Notes under the pieces: model-generated
The model's input: the letters and a program-made list of their open reading frames with translations, nothing else
Told to the model about the DNA's origin: nothing
Databases searched by the model: none
Assembly (NCBI GenBank): GCA_008360955.1
Contig: LUCM01007372.1
Coordinates: 124,001-188,000, forward strand
Direction: 5' to 3'
From: Fasciolopsis buskii
Taxonomy: Eukaryota > Platyhelminthes > Trematoda > Plagiorchiida > Fasciolidae
DNA length: 64,000 bases
Shown here: one piece after another, positions 23,163 to 33,662 of the stretch
Numbering within the stretch: position 1 is the first letter of the stretch
Layout: every line of letters begins with the position of its first letter
Program-made: the position numbers and the translations under genes

Positions 23163-24640
23163 CTGGAATATTTTGGAGCCACTCGAATCTCCACGAGACT
23201 TCTGCACACATCCGCATAAGTATTTTATAGGCAACATTAAGATATTGAACACAGTTGAGTTGTTCACTAGCCTAAGAAAAAAACCGAAGTCACCCGAAAA
23301 AATTTCTTGTCGTTTCGTAGCCTCTGATCATCACTGAACAGCCTGGAGCCATCAGTAGGTAGGCCTCATTAAGCACAGAAAGTGTTTTTGCCTCACAGTC
23401 AGAAAACATAAAGGATTATTTCAATCAGTCGCTAGCAAGGTACCGGCTTCAAACCGAGGTCATCATGATGACAAGATGTCCGTGTGACGAAAAACACTTT
23501 TGGTGGGTGATTGAATTGCAGTTTAGGCTTTCAGAGGATGGAAACCAGAAAATGGGACATTGTAAACATACGATTTAACTTTTCAGGTTCAGCAGATTGG
23601 CCAGCCCAAAAAGGGATAAGTTGTATAATATTATGCTAATGCGACAGAAATTTGAACTGGGCGAGTTTTGAACCCATGCACGGATGCCACTGACATTTCT
23701 TACGCATGCGCTTCACCAAGAAAGCTAGGAGGGTCAGCAAGAGGGATAAGTTCGAATTATCAGCAAGTTATTCACCGAGCCATGACATGGACATTCCCTT
23801 TTGGATGCCACTGAAAAATAAGATTGTGGCATTATCCATTTTAGTGCATAAATACTAAGGTGAACGTCTAGTGCATTCTAGCCTAGATTTACAAGAAATT
23901 TTAAGTATGCATCTGCTATGCCGCTGTTTGTTTGTGACAAATGGGAGGAGAATTAGCGTAAAGCGAGATTGAAAGCAAGATATTTTGCTTCGCATAAACG
24001 CTTGAAATCAGACGAGCGCAGACCTGAAACTTTGCAACGAGAGAAACTGTATGACATTCTTGAGGACTGTCGGAAAATCTAACTATAAACTAATTCAGGA
24101 ACTGACACAATTCTTTCGGAACAGTCGAGGAGACTGACAAGTAGTAGGATCTAGCCGCAATCAAAATGGCCGTATCAAAAACTGCACCAGGCTGTTTTTG
24201 ATCATAGCCTGCAAGCATACCGGCAGCTATGCCTCCTCAACATTTTCTCCAACACGTCAACTGCATTATTTTTGATATTGTAGAATGGAGGAACTTCGGT
24301 TTTTGTTCACTGATTTCTTAAGAACATGAACTGAATTACATTAACTGAGATAAAAGGTCGGATTTATTTTGTTTAGATTAGTATCGGATGGGGAGCCAGT
24401 TTTCAATAGGATAACGACAAAACTAGCTGTCCTACTGGTTTGGTTGATTTTCAGCGTTAGTTCCAGTTGAGAAATTGCACCAACTGTCTAATTCAATGAA
24501 TTAGCGCTATGTTTCCCGATTCACGACATCGATATAATGCAAGCCTAAACTTCAGCAATCGTTTCACCCGTGCTCAATAAGCTGGTCGAAACCAAACTCG
24601 ACTAATCTCGTACCCATGACCAATTACACGAAGGAACCTC
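23163..24640. other. Mostly unrecognised; tRNA-like fragment at 23655-23745
   Basis: On the minus strand, TTGGTGAAGCGCATGCG and GGGTTCAAAACTC resemble A and B boxes of a tRNA-derived SINE head (group 2, weak). The rest shows nothing. Confidence 0.3.
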
Positions 24641-24939
24641 ATTCGCGTGACTCGTTGCGCTCAAGTCCGCTACAGGTCACAAGAAACCCGCACGCCCTTT
24701 GACAGGCTGCGCTACAGTTTCGTGTCATCCTATTTCGTTATTTTGTTGTTGGATATTGATTCGATCATATTCTCCGTTTGACACGACAATCGCTCGGAAT
24801 CACTTTTGTTCAGAAACCGTACCGTTCTTCCACACATATTGGGATCCCGTGTTTCTGCACCTCAACGAACTTCTAATCGATCTAAAAAGGCACTCGTGTT
24901 AGCTGGCAGGCAGCCCTTAAATGCACTCTTCCGACCAAG

Positions 24940-25494
24940 ATGTCCATTCCAGCTTTGTTGAGTACCAACATCAGCTCTCTGTTTACGAAAATGTCGGATT
25001 TGTCCCTCACACTTCAATCTCCGATCCATGTTCATACGTGTGCCATCTGCACACAAGAGTCGTGGCTGAACCAGGATATCACTGATTCACTTGTGTCGAT
25101 AGACAGCTTCAGACTCCATCGGCAGGACAGAGTTTCGAACAAGAAGATTGGAGACGGTGTTGCAACATGCATAAACTCCTTCTGTTCTGGCAAGTCCGAA
25201 GTTGTTTATACGTGCTCGCTAAGCGGAAATGACTGTCTTGTGACACAGTGTCATCCTAGGTTTTCTGGCCATACCAGTACTATCATAACCAATTTACACA
25301 TTGCCCCCTTTAGCTCGCAACAAAATATTGCATTTGTTTTCTACTCTTTTCTAGCATGTATTGTTCCTTTTCTTGAGAATAATTTGTATATTGTTGTAGG
25401 CGATTTTAATCATGCATCTACCTTAACACTAACTGTGTTTGATTTGACTGACCTCTGTGTTTCTCCCACCAGAGGTGGTTCCATTTTAGATTGA
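24940..25494 (+). pseudogene. LINE endonuclease domain (AP-endonuclease-like)
   Basis: About 184 codons. The start region reads L-L-S-T-N-I-S-S-L-F-T-K (family: N.RSL..K). C-T-Q-E-S-W-L carries the catalytic Glu of the E-T/S-W-L motif. R-L-H-R-Q-D-R follows, then N-L-H-I-A-P, and V-V-G-D-F-N-H (catalytic Asp/Asn of GDFN). S-P-T-R-G-G-S-I-L-D closes the domain. Key residues are present, so this copy decayed late. The frame stops at 25492, just where the two minus-strand relatives carry a foreign insert. In the family this domain nicks target DNA to prime reverse transcription. Confidence 0.75.
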
Positions 25495-25999
25495 GTTAGT
25501 ACCAACCACCCTGATTTATTTTCCCTGAAACTGCGTGCTCCAATCTCAAGTAGTGATCATTGTCTGCTTCTGTTAAGGCCTAAGATATACTCTAGGTCAG
25601 CCTTCTATTCCTTCAGGCAAACAAATCAAATCCGAGTTCGCCTCCGTGACCATTTACACAACAACCTTATTCTTCTTCAGAAATCCCCTTCGCTCGCATC
25701 TGCCTATTTCCCTATTTCCTGCTCAATGACAATGTCAAAATTTCAATGAGAATATCAACGCATTCCTTGATGTTCGCTGCCCCTCGGAAACACTATTCGT
25801 CTCAAATGGCCATATCTCCCATCAGAAGCTGAAATCTCTAAGACGATGTAAGAAGCACTTCTACAAATCTCGTAATAGCTCAAGTGTGCGGTACATTTCC
25901 AATCTAATAAAAACGGAAATTCAACGCACCAACATGACATTCGCCAGCCAACTCCTGAGTGGTAACAACAATCGATCCCTATGGTAAGGCATTCGACTG

Positions 26000-27169
26000 T
26001 TGTGTGGGAAGAATAAGCGTACGAAAACTCCTGCGGATGTCGACAGTATCAGTCGTACTTTCATCCATACTTCCACTTATACCCCGGTCATATTTGAACA
26101 GGGTGATGAAACGACAGTCACAAGTTTTTCTAGAGAAGAGGTGCTCGATCTTCTCCGCACCGTTAAAATTGCCACAAGGGTTGGTCCTGATAGTCTGTCC
26201 TCAGATCTTTTGAGGCATGGTGCTGTGGCTCTGGCGGATGCATTTACTTCTCCAATTTACTCGTCATTAATCTCTTCTTCCATCCCTGACTGTTGGAGAC
26301 GCGTCACTATTATTCCCATCCCTAAATCTAACAGTTCTACTGCCTTAGCAAAATGTTTTCATCCCATCGCTTTAACATGCTGTGGTCTTAAATTGACGGA
26401 GCGTGCTATACTTAAGCTTCTGCGTTCTTCTGTGTATCTGCCTGAAGACCATTTTCGGTTTGCATATAAGTCTAGTAGGTCCACTTTGGACGCTGTCGCC
26501 TCCCATATCCGCCACATTTGTAAGTCCCTAAACGCATCAATGAAATCCATGCAATGCACCTTCCTGGACTATTCGTCGGCATTTGACTCATTCCAACGGT
26601 TTCTACTCCACAAACTGGAAACATTTGGTTGTCCCAGTTTTTCTTAGCATGGCTATCTGATTAATTTACCAACCGAACCCACTGCACACGAATTGACAGT
26701 AAAACTTCAAAACCGTTGCTTAACAAATCAGGCGTGCTACAGGGTGCTGTTCTTCCACCATTTCTCTCGTCCACTTACAGCAACGAATTATCTAATTAAG
26801 TATGCTGTTGATGTTGCTTTCTCTCAAGACGTTGCGAACAATGATGACGATCAAAGATTTTCCAACAATCTATCTTCTATCTACGATTTCGCCGCACAAC
26901 CTGGTTTAAATCTCAACACATCTAAATGTTTCGAATGTCTGTTCTCTCTCTCCCAGTCCGTCTACCCATTCAAAACTTCTCTCATCAACTCACAAACACT
27001 AACCAGGTTTGATTCTGTGAAATATCTAGGAGTTACTATTGATAAAATTCTGAAGTGGAATTTCCACATTTCCACCTGTGTAAAGAATTTCCGACGGTTC
27101 TCATTTCAAATCAGAAAACTTCGACACTACACAGTGAAACTAAGCACCATCTCCCGATTTGTATACTAA
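26000..27169 (+). pseudogene. LINE reverse transcriptase, frameshifted, catalytic motif C altered
   Basis: Two frames cover the RT. The first (26000-26647) has P-I-P-K-S-N...F-H-P-I-A-L-T (motifs 1-2), H-F-R-F-A-Y-K-S-S-R-S-T (motif 2a) and F-L-D-Y-S-S-A-F-D-S (motif A). A stop at 26645 and a frameshift break the region before motif B. The second (26693-27169) has I-K-Y-A-V-D-V-A-F, where the first Asp of Y-A-D-D is replaced by Val (motif C), and then V-K-Y-L-G-V-T-I-D (thumb side, family K.LG..ID). RT activity is not possible from this copy. Confidence 0.75.
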
Positions 27170-27600
27170 TGTGTTTTTCCAATCCTTCTCCACTGTCCTC
27201 CTGATATTTTTCCAGGTTTACTTAAAAAGCACTTTAAGACTGTTCGCCGGAGAGTAGCAATTATTAGCCGTGTGGCTTTCATACCACTACTTGAGGTGTC
27301 CTTTAATCTTTGTGATTAGCATTTATCAGCATTTGAGAAATTTGCTCACAAAATACTATCAGACCCGACGGATTCTCTGCACAACGATATTCCAAAGTGC
27401 TGCGCTCATATTTCAACACGATCCGCTTTTCGTTCCATACCATCTAGAATCAATATCTGTAGGAACTCCACTGTCCCATATTTAGCACGCATTTTGACAA
27501 ACCATAACCTTGCTTCAACCGATTTCCTGAGCAACGTATCATAATGTGCTCTGATCATTCCTGGATGAGAGCTTTTATACTTTTTACGAGACGTTGAGTG

Positions 27601-28303
27601 TATCTTTTTATTATTTCGTTTAGTAAATTCTTTTCCCCCATATTTTATTTGTTAACTCACATTTTATTACTGAAATGCGACATTATTTAGTGTACGCGAA
27701 ATTCTATATAATACGATAATGTGAGTAAAACATTCTGATAATTTAAGCGACCCAACCTTGTCAAAATTGATAGTTTACTTTTCTATAAACATTCTCAAAC
27801 TCTTTGGGATGCATGTTAAAATTATTCGGGCTTATGGTAAATAATTAGGAGCTGAATGAAAATGTGTCGCATTTCACACTGTTTGCCGATTTTACGTCTG
27901 TTCGAAACCACTCAGATAATGCACGCAACCGAAACATCTTGCAGTTTGCTCTCATGCGCGTGCCACCTAAGATGGATGTAAACGAGATTTGAATAAGCCA
28001 GTCTAATAACACTTCTAAATAGTTCTAGTGTAATTCCAAAATAGCTTGGGATACGATAAAGCTTGGAGATGCAGACAACACAGCTTGTCTCTCTAAACAC
28101 ATAAAATGCCTTCTAGACCAGATCAAATGAATAGCAGAAATATTCACACTTCGAGATACACAACGAAGTCACTCATTTAAAAACAATGTAAAACCTTTTG
28201 GCCTACTGAAAACCCGTGATTTCAGAATTCTTTTATTTCAGTCGTTTAATTTCATTTGTTTTTCTTGCCATTTCATGTGCACTTTGCTGCATCTTTGTTA
28301 AAC
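27601..28303. other. AT-rich stretch, nothing recognised
   Basis: Could include the untranslated 3' tail of the LINE. No gene or SINE seen. Confidence 0.35.
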
Positions 28304-28467
28304 TTAGGAGAAGCCATACGGCGCAACAGATAGTACAAAAAAGGAGAAAACTATCCAAACCGATCTAGTTCGATAGAGCATGAAAAACATAAGGCAAGCA
28401 AAGAGGATTGCGCTTGTCAAATAGAAATAACCAGTGCTAAGACCGTATTTTTGGCTTATTCTCATTA
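28304..28467 (-). CDS. Possible 3'-terminal exon of a membrane protein gene
   Basis: On the minus strand a textbook pyrimidine tract and acceptor (TATCCTCCTCCGATCCCCAT then TTCAG) precede a frame of about 53 codons ending at a stop. It holds two hydrophobic segments, T-S-A-I-L-F-A-C-L-M-F-F-M-L-Y and V-W-I-V-F-S-F-F-V-L-S-V, separated by R-T-R-S. This fits a C-terminal helical pair of a multi-pass transporter, but no family is recognised. Upstream exons (at higher coordinates) were not found, and the open frame also continues upstream of the acceptor, which weakens the exon model. Confidence 0.3.
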
Positions 28468-28704
28468 CTGAAATGGGGATCGGAGGAGGATAGAACAGGC
28501 TGTTTGTCACATACCAAAACCTAGCTAATTTTGTGATTTTAATTACAGAATGTGTGGCTTGTGTGTGAACTTTTCTGATAACATACCATCCCCTTGAGAC
28601 TGCTGGTATGATGAACATATTTCTCACCCCCAAATGCCATTTTTATTCTATTAACTTGATCATCTCAAAGATGAATTTCTCTTTTTTTGTTGCATTTCAA
28701 CAAG

Positions 28705-28828
28705 AGCTGTTGCTACATGCCCTTGAGACTCAAAATGAAAATGAACGGGACAGGGCAGCTGTTTTCAGACTTGCCTCTGTAGCTTTCAAAACGGGTTGTA
28801 GTCAAAACAAGTGGAATCACGAAGCCGT
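28705..28828 (+). CDS. Possible short internal exon, unknown
   Basis: After a T-rich tract and acceptor ATTTCAACAAG, a frame reads E-L-L-L-H-A-L-E-T-Q-N-E-N-E-R-D and ends at a GTAAGC donor (28829). The segment looks helical and charged and has no recognised domain. It overlaps, on the opposite strand, the region upstream of the membrane exon candidate; both are unlikely to be real together. Confidence 0.2.
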
Positions 28829-29916
28829 GTAAGCGACTAAGTATAAATCGAAACATGGCTCACGAAACACTTGGATCCAAATTCAATTCAGTCTATCTTT
28901 GATGGCAGTTTAAAAAAAATTATATTTCAATGTCTGGACAAGAACAGGCGCAGAGTTTATATTCGTATTCTAGGCTATCTGTTTCACGGTTTAATAATTC
29001 CGTTCACTGGTGGTTGATGAGATGGGAGACGGGAATGAATGTGCGTGCACGAGCTGGTTTCATGCCAGCATGAACATGGAGGTCCAGAATGTCGCGTACA
29101 GTGGGCTGTTTTGGTTGGAAAATTCTAATTCAAAGGAGTAGACTAAAGGCAAATAGCTGAGTATGGTAGAGTAACCATTGGTGACATTTTGGGCACAAAC
29201 GTATGAGCATTCGCATACTCGTTGCCAAACGTCGTGCAGTACACTCGTAGACAATGAATGATGAAAACCATTTGAACTGTCTACAGAATCGCTGAAGAAT
29301 TGTTATGGTAAACAAAAGAAATATTTTGCGAGTGTTGCTATGATGAGTCCATGTAGGACTGTGTACTGGCTAACGTAGCTATACACCCATGGCGCCGGCC
29401 AGCACAGTTTTGTTTCAACTTAATCGCCTCCATTGATCGGGAATTTCCCACATAAATAAATCACATACAATTATGGCTATAAGTAGTATTTTTTTCTCAT
29501 CTGTTCTTTACCTGCTCCGTGAGGCAGGTTGAAGAAAGAATGTACATAATTTACGTAGTATTTTTAATTGCTCTCTGCTAATCTCGTAGAGGGGTATACA
29601 ATGTTCCAAGGGATATTTACAACCAGTGGTTGGATGCCGAATAGGACAGCCTTCTACTACTACGGAAAGATTTCAACCAGGGACGAAAACCTCCTACGCC
29701 ACGTTATCAATTGTGCAACCCGGGAGTAATGAAACTGGGCCCGTCTGACTTGGACTCGGGTAAGTTCATCTATGGGGTGGGGAGTCGTCTCACTAAAACG
29801 ACTGTGTCCGTGAATTAACGTGTTTGTGGTGAAATAAATTTGCCCTGTTTGCTTCCCGGTTGGCTTCGGTTTGGACCGGGAAGTTAGCAACCTAAAGTTA
29901 CTCACATCAGCAAACA
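28829..29916. other. Non-coding stretch, nothing recognised
   Basis: Frames on both strands are short and have no domains. A degenerate repeat may be present at about 29640-29800 but I cannot assign it. Confidence 0.3.
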
Positions 29917-30012
29917 ACGCCGGTCAAATTCCCGACTTGGCAGTCCTGTGTTGGCCACAATTCCGTTCATGATAACTACTTACGTCGTTGTTTCGTTAAG
30001 AAAATAAAACAA
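29917..30012 (+). mobile_element. tRNA-SINE family 1, 3' part only
   Basis: GCCGGTCAAATTCCCGACTTGG, then CAGTCCTGTGTTGGCC, a TTCCGTTCATGATAAC segment and an A-rich end. The order matches the body and tail of the 8.79-kb copy. The tRNA-like head is missing or unrecognisable. Confidence 0.55.
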
Positions 30013-31047
30013 AAGATATTTGCGTTGTCATTTACTGTATTTTCCCAGAGGACAAGAATGAGTTTATTTCGACGAGCCTTTGCGAACCGGGCTCAGGTAG
30101 TCTGAATATAACAGACAACTTCATTACTACGACTGTAAACAAGTATCATTTTCTTGCAAGATTCCGTTTTTTCAGATTTCACCTGACTTGCATCTAATCA
30201 CGTGCTCTGTTCTTCCGAAATCTCCACGTTTTGTCCATTTCCGAAGAAGTTATAACTAATAAAATTAAAACTCCAAGCGGCACATGCACACTTCAGCGAG
30301 CCACTGATGTGATCTCCTTCGAGTGTATGCTTACTTGCATACGGGAAGCAACACAATGCGAACCAGTCGCAAGAACTAACCAACCAATTACATGTTCATA
30401 GAAAGGTTAAAATATGAGGTCAAGTTATGATCGGATTTTTCGCATGATTGCCCAGAATGTCCCGTCACGAAAGACAATTTACTCTTCTTTCAATCTATTT
30501 TTAAAAAATGTATGACCGTTAACAACAATGAATGCGAAGGAAAAATCTGAGTCTGGAACCAGTCGGAAATAATCAAAATTGTGCCATTAAAAAACATTTT
30601 AAAGTTTCACATGATATGGAGCGTTGTGTACAAAGCGAGTGACAAATGATTTTGCAAACATTTAACCAATGAAAAAACCGTTTGTTCACATCACAGCAGA
30701 GGACCATAAGGTTTTGATAGATGATGGTGGTAACAGATGGAGCATCCTTAGCTGTTCAGTACCAAAATAAATATTAGAGCAAACAAAATTTAGTCTCTTT
30801 TATAACACCAAGCTTGAGGGAAAATGAGCTGTTTAAAAAAACCGGCTAATCGCCTGTCATTTACTGGTATACCAATAATACTGTTTACAAGGGAATTCCA
30901 TGAAATTCACCGGTCGGCGTTTCAGGCGGACTGAGAATTAACATCGACTGGAAGCTAATTGGGTGAACCACTTGATATTTACTGGTTAGATGGTACTGAA
31001 CTTATAAATAGGAAAAAATGACTTCGAGCGACTAACTGGTGGAAATT
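30013..31047. other. AT-rich stretch, nothing recognised
   Basis: No exon or repeat seen; it ends at the leader exon candidate. Confidence 0.35.
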
Positions 31048-31093
31048 ATGGCAATGCTTGTCATTTCTGGTATAATACTGCTCACACCTATTG
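31048..31093 (+). CDS. Signal-peptide-like first exon of CUB gene B
   Basis: ATG followed by 15 codons reading M-A-M-L-V-I-S-G-I-I-L-L-T-P-I and one extra base, then a strong GTAAGT donor. The hydrophobic core fits a secretory leader. Its length (46 nt) and end phase (1) are identical to the leader exon at 58780-58825. The next family exon is 1.56 kb downstream at 32.65 kb. The Met is chosen because GGAAATT precedes it and both the frame and the donor fit the sister exon. A chance ATG plus GTAAGT is possible, but the match in length and phase makes it less likely. Confidence 0.45.
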
Positions 31094-31505
31094 GTAAGTA
31101 AAGTCATGGCCCAGTACGGCCATGACTAACCGAGGGTGCGTGAGTCGATTTGACAAATAGAACGTCAGTTTCTTAAGTTGAGCTTTGTACCTAGCCGATG
31201 TCATATCCGATTGTGTACTGGTAAAATGACCTTACATGAATCAACCTATGATATTTATATCCTACTGGTCTATGACATTAGAAGTGCTAACGTATATCGT
31301 TAACCCAAATACACGAAGCTTTATTAAATAATGGGTTTAGGTTGTCCGAAAAACAGTCAGAAATTAAGTTGTAGCATCTCAGTTTGGTTCCTGCTTGACG
31401 TTTATGAACTGTCAACATTTCATTCAAACTCGTGACTCTTCCACTACCAAAATCAACTTTCGCAACTCAGAGGGTAGCACGTTCACAATCGCGTTCGACG
31501 AAGGT
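31094..31505. other. Putative first intron of gene B, no features
   Basis: Starts with the GTAAGT donor. No features other than the SINE that follows. Confidence 0.3.
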
Positions 31506-31506
31506 T

Positions 31507-31678
31507 ACCGGTAGTGGTCAATCGGATAAGGTCGGGGTGTTTGGAGGCGAAGGTCACGGGTTCGAATCCACCCACAGCCGGTCAACTTACCAGCTCGACA
31601 GCATTGGTTGGCAGCGGCTCGCTTCCTGATAACTGAGGTATACCGTTAATCCATTAATAAAAGGAAGCAAAAGATAGA
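31507..31678 (+). mobile_element. tRNA-derived SINE, family 1
   Basis: Head GGTAGTGGTCAATCGGATAA, B box GGGTTCGAATCCACC, body CCGGTCAACTTACCAGCTCG, and end TTAATAAAAGGAAGCAAAAG. It lies inside the putative first intron of gene B in the same orientation. Confidence 0.8.
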
Positions 31679-32654
31679 GGATAAAGAATGCCATGTTAAA
31701 ATCATCCTTTCACTTGGAAAAAATTGTCGGCTGTTTTATTTGGCCTAGGTAAAATATTTTCACCTTTTCAGCATAGCCACACCATCCGAAGTAGGCTTTA
31801 TAAGCATGCCTCAGCATCGCCATAGAAACATTTTCGCTCGCCAAGCCAACCAGTTGTCTGCTCTAGTTGGCGACCTGAAGTCACGAAGCCAAGAACGCAA
31901 AAGCATAGATGACCTTATCTATTTCGCACGTTCATAGTTTCTCTGAGATAAAATACACTCGGTTAATCAGACTGTCGATTAACGTTGACACAGCCCTTCC
32001 ACTGACTCGCCAAGTTAGATGATTGGAAATGGTAAAAAACATAAATATTTCCACCAAGTCGATGGACTTCGAAGTCAGCGGGTGGATTTGGCTAGTAAGT
32101 AAACAAAACTGGAGTTGATTGTGTAGGAACCTAATGCAGGTTTTTTACTTCGCGTAAAGTGTGTTTCAGAATTAGGTAGACAATTCACACGAAAACCCTG
32201 TTTAGGTCAAAGTGGATCAAAGTTTCCAACGAGAGGAATAAATAATTTGAGGCTGTCCAATTTTCGTATTTGCCGGGAGCGGTTCTTTTCAAATGCCGTC
32301 AATCAATCGTCCCTCTCTTTACCCCATTCAGGTTGGCAGCAGTACTTGGTATAAGGAAACCGGTCCTTTTGTATCATTTGGAGAAACCGAGGATGAGGCT
32401 ATGCGGGCGAATTGATAAGCAAAAAGCCAAGAATTTTTGTTTACACGTGTGGTTTCGGGTTGAACGACGAAGTGGCTTTCTCATATCAGTCAGGTATGTT
32501 GGTGTATATTTTTCCGGTTCCAGGCTTGCTCCGTGAAACGGCAAGCAGGGGAATGATGTTTTACATAAAACATCACATTCTGTTCTCGCCAACCCTACAG
32601 CTTGTCTCTCAACTTTCTGAACAAAAAGTTCCGTCCGTTTATGCAGGTCCATAG

Positions 32655-32792
32655 GGAAGATTCATTGCTGTGGACTCGGTACAACAGCTATTCGCGCCTT
32701 CTGGATCTGTCTACTCGTCAGGACTTCGTTGTGCCTATAAAACTGAAGCACCCGAGAGAAAGCATCTTGAATTAGTATTCATCCAGTTCAGG
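32655..32792 (+). CDS. CUB-like first-half exon, gene B (possible pseudogene)
   Basis: The frame reads L-F-A-P-S-G-S-V-Y-S-S-G-L-R-C-A-Y-K-T-E-A-P, then a strand H-L-E-L-V-F-I-Q-F-R ending at a phase-0 GTGAGT. The C-x-Y followed by A-P and a hydrophobic strand is the CUB second-Cys region and aligns with exons at 39.2, 45.2 and 59.8 kb. The acceptor that would fit the leader exon phase is TTATGCAG at 32646, but a TAG then lies in frame at 32652-32654; using CCATAG as acceptor avoids the stop but gives phase 0. Either the leader belongs elsewhere or the copy is broken. Confidence 0.5.
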
Positions 32793-33464
32793 GTGAGTGA
32801 ATGTTAAAAAAACGGACCAGATGTAGAAGCTTTAATGAGCACGAGATGCTTACAAACTTAACAGCACGTGCCATCATCTGTTCCATTGTTTCGCAGTAGT
32901 CAGTTTGCGGGAGAAATCACGTAATATTTCCCAAAAACTGTTTCCCTCATCTCTCGATATGTGTCACCACAATCAAATAAAAACAAAATGTAAAGCAGTG
33001 GTCACAAGTTTTCAAATAAATGCTCCTAGCGCGCATTGTTATTTGCTAATTCGTGCTTCTGGGCTTGTGAGATTCGCGGCTGAGCTGGGTCAAGGATGGA
33101 TGCATTTTAGGCATTTCTTTTGTTGCACAGATAAAATATGCCATCCTATATTAGACACTCCTAGTGCCAACAAACTGGTACTCTTACAGCTGGGCTATCC
33201 ATTAGAACGACATGAAATGGACCGAATTTGTATTCATGCTTGGAGAAATGTCATCTATGATTACTATTACGACGGGATTGTGACTTCGCTGGATGGGACC
33301 GATTTGCTCCTTCTGGAAACCATGAATTTGTTCAGCTTCACCTACTTCTTTTTGACTCGCCTCTAAGGTGACCGAAGTCAGCATTGGATTTTTAGATGTA
33401 ATGTTAAAATACAACACGTATCAATCATTTGTAGAATGCCGTAACTCTCATCAACTTTTCTCAG
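32793..33464. other. Putative intron between the CUB halves of gene B
   Basis: A 153-codon frame (32905-33366) crosses it without domain resemblance and is treated as chance. Confidence 0.3.
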
Positions 33465-33662
33465 ATAACTTTGTTTTGCACGGTCCCGAACAGAATGCAT
33501 GGGCAAATTGTAAAGAGATTCGAACACGATTCGTCCATTTTTAACTGCCCCCTTCGGGGTACATCCATTTTTTTATTCCATCAATATATTTTTACCTTTG
33601 TCACAGTCCGGACTGTCGCTAGTGGCATTAGCGTGGGTTTAATGTCGACTGGTTTTGCGTGA
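33465..33662 (+). CDS. CUB-like second-half exon, gene B
   Basis: Acceptor CAACTTTTCTCAG with a good pyrimidine tract opens a phase-0 frame, matching the phase-0 donor at 32793. It reads I-T-L-F-C-T-V-P, later F-N-C-P-L-R-G-T-S-I, a strand Q-Y-I-F-T-F-V-T-V, and S-T-G-F-A before a stop. Two cysteines at about the spacing expected for the third and fourth CUB cysteines support the assignment; the closing F.x.Y is not seen. This would end a single-CUB protein. The pairing with 32655-32792 by phase and distance (0.67 kb intron) is the main evidence. Confidence 0.4.
   Translation: MTLFCTVPNRMHGQIVKRFEHDSSIFNCPLRGTSIFLFHQYIFTFVTVRTVASGISVGLMSTGFA

Larger units (their letters stand above)
24650..27600 (+). 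mobile_element. CR1/L2-like non-LTR retrotransposon, near full second ORF, degenerate
   Basis: A decayed LINE with an apurinic-like endonuclease followed by a reverse transcriptase, the order of CR1/L2/Jockey-type elements. The 5' limit is set by homology with sequences upstream of the two minus-strand copies (24.65-24.86 kb matches 62.49-62.64 kb loosely). The 3' limit is uncertain: similarity with the 60.1-kb copy continues to about 27.6 kb. Several frameshifts and stops separate the endonuclease (24940-25494) from the RT blocks (26000-26647 and 26693-27169). No target-site duplication or terminal microsatellite was recognised. It must be non-autonomous now. Confidence 0.8.

Noticed and set aside
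32905..33366. 153-codon plus frame
   Set aside because: No domain, no splice edges; lies in a putative intron.
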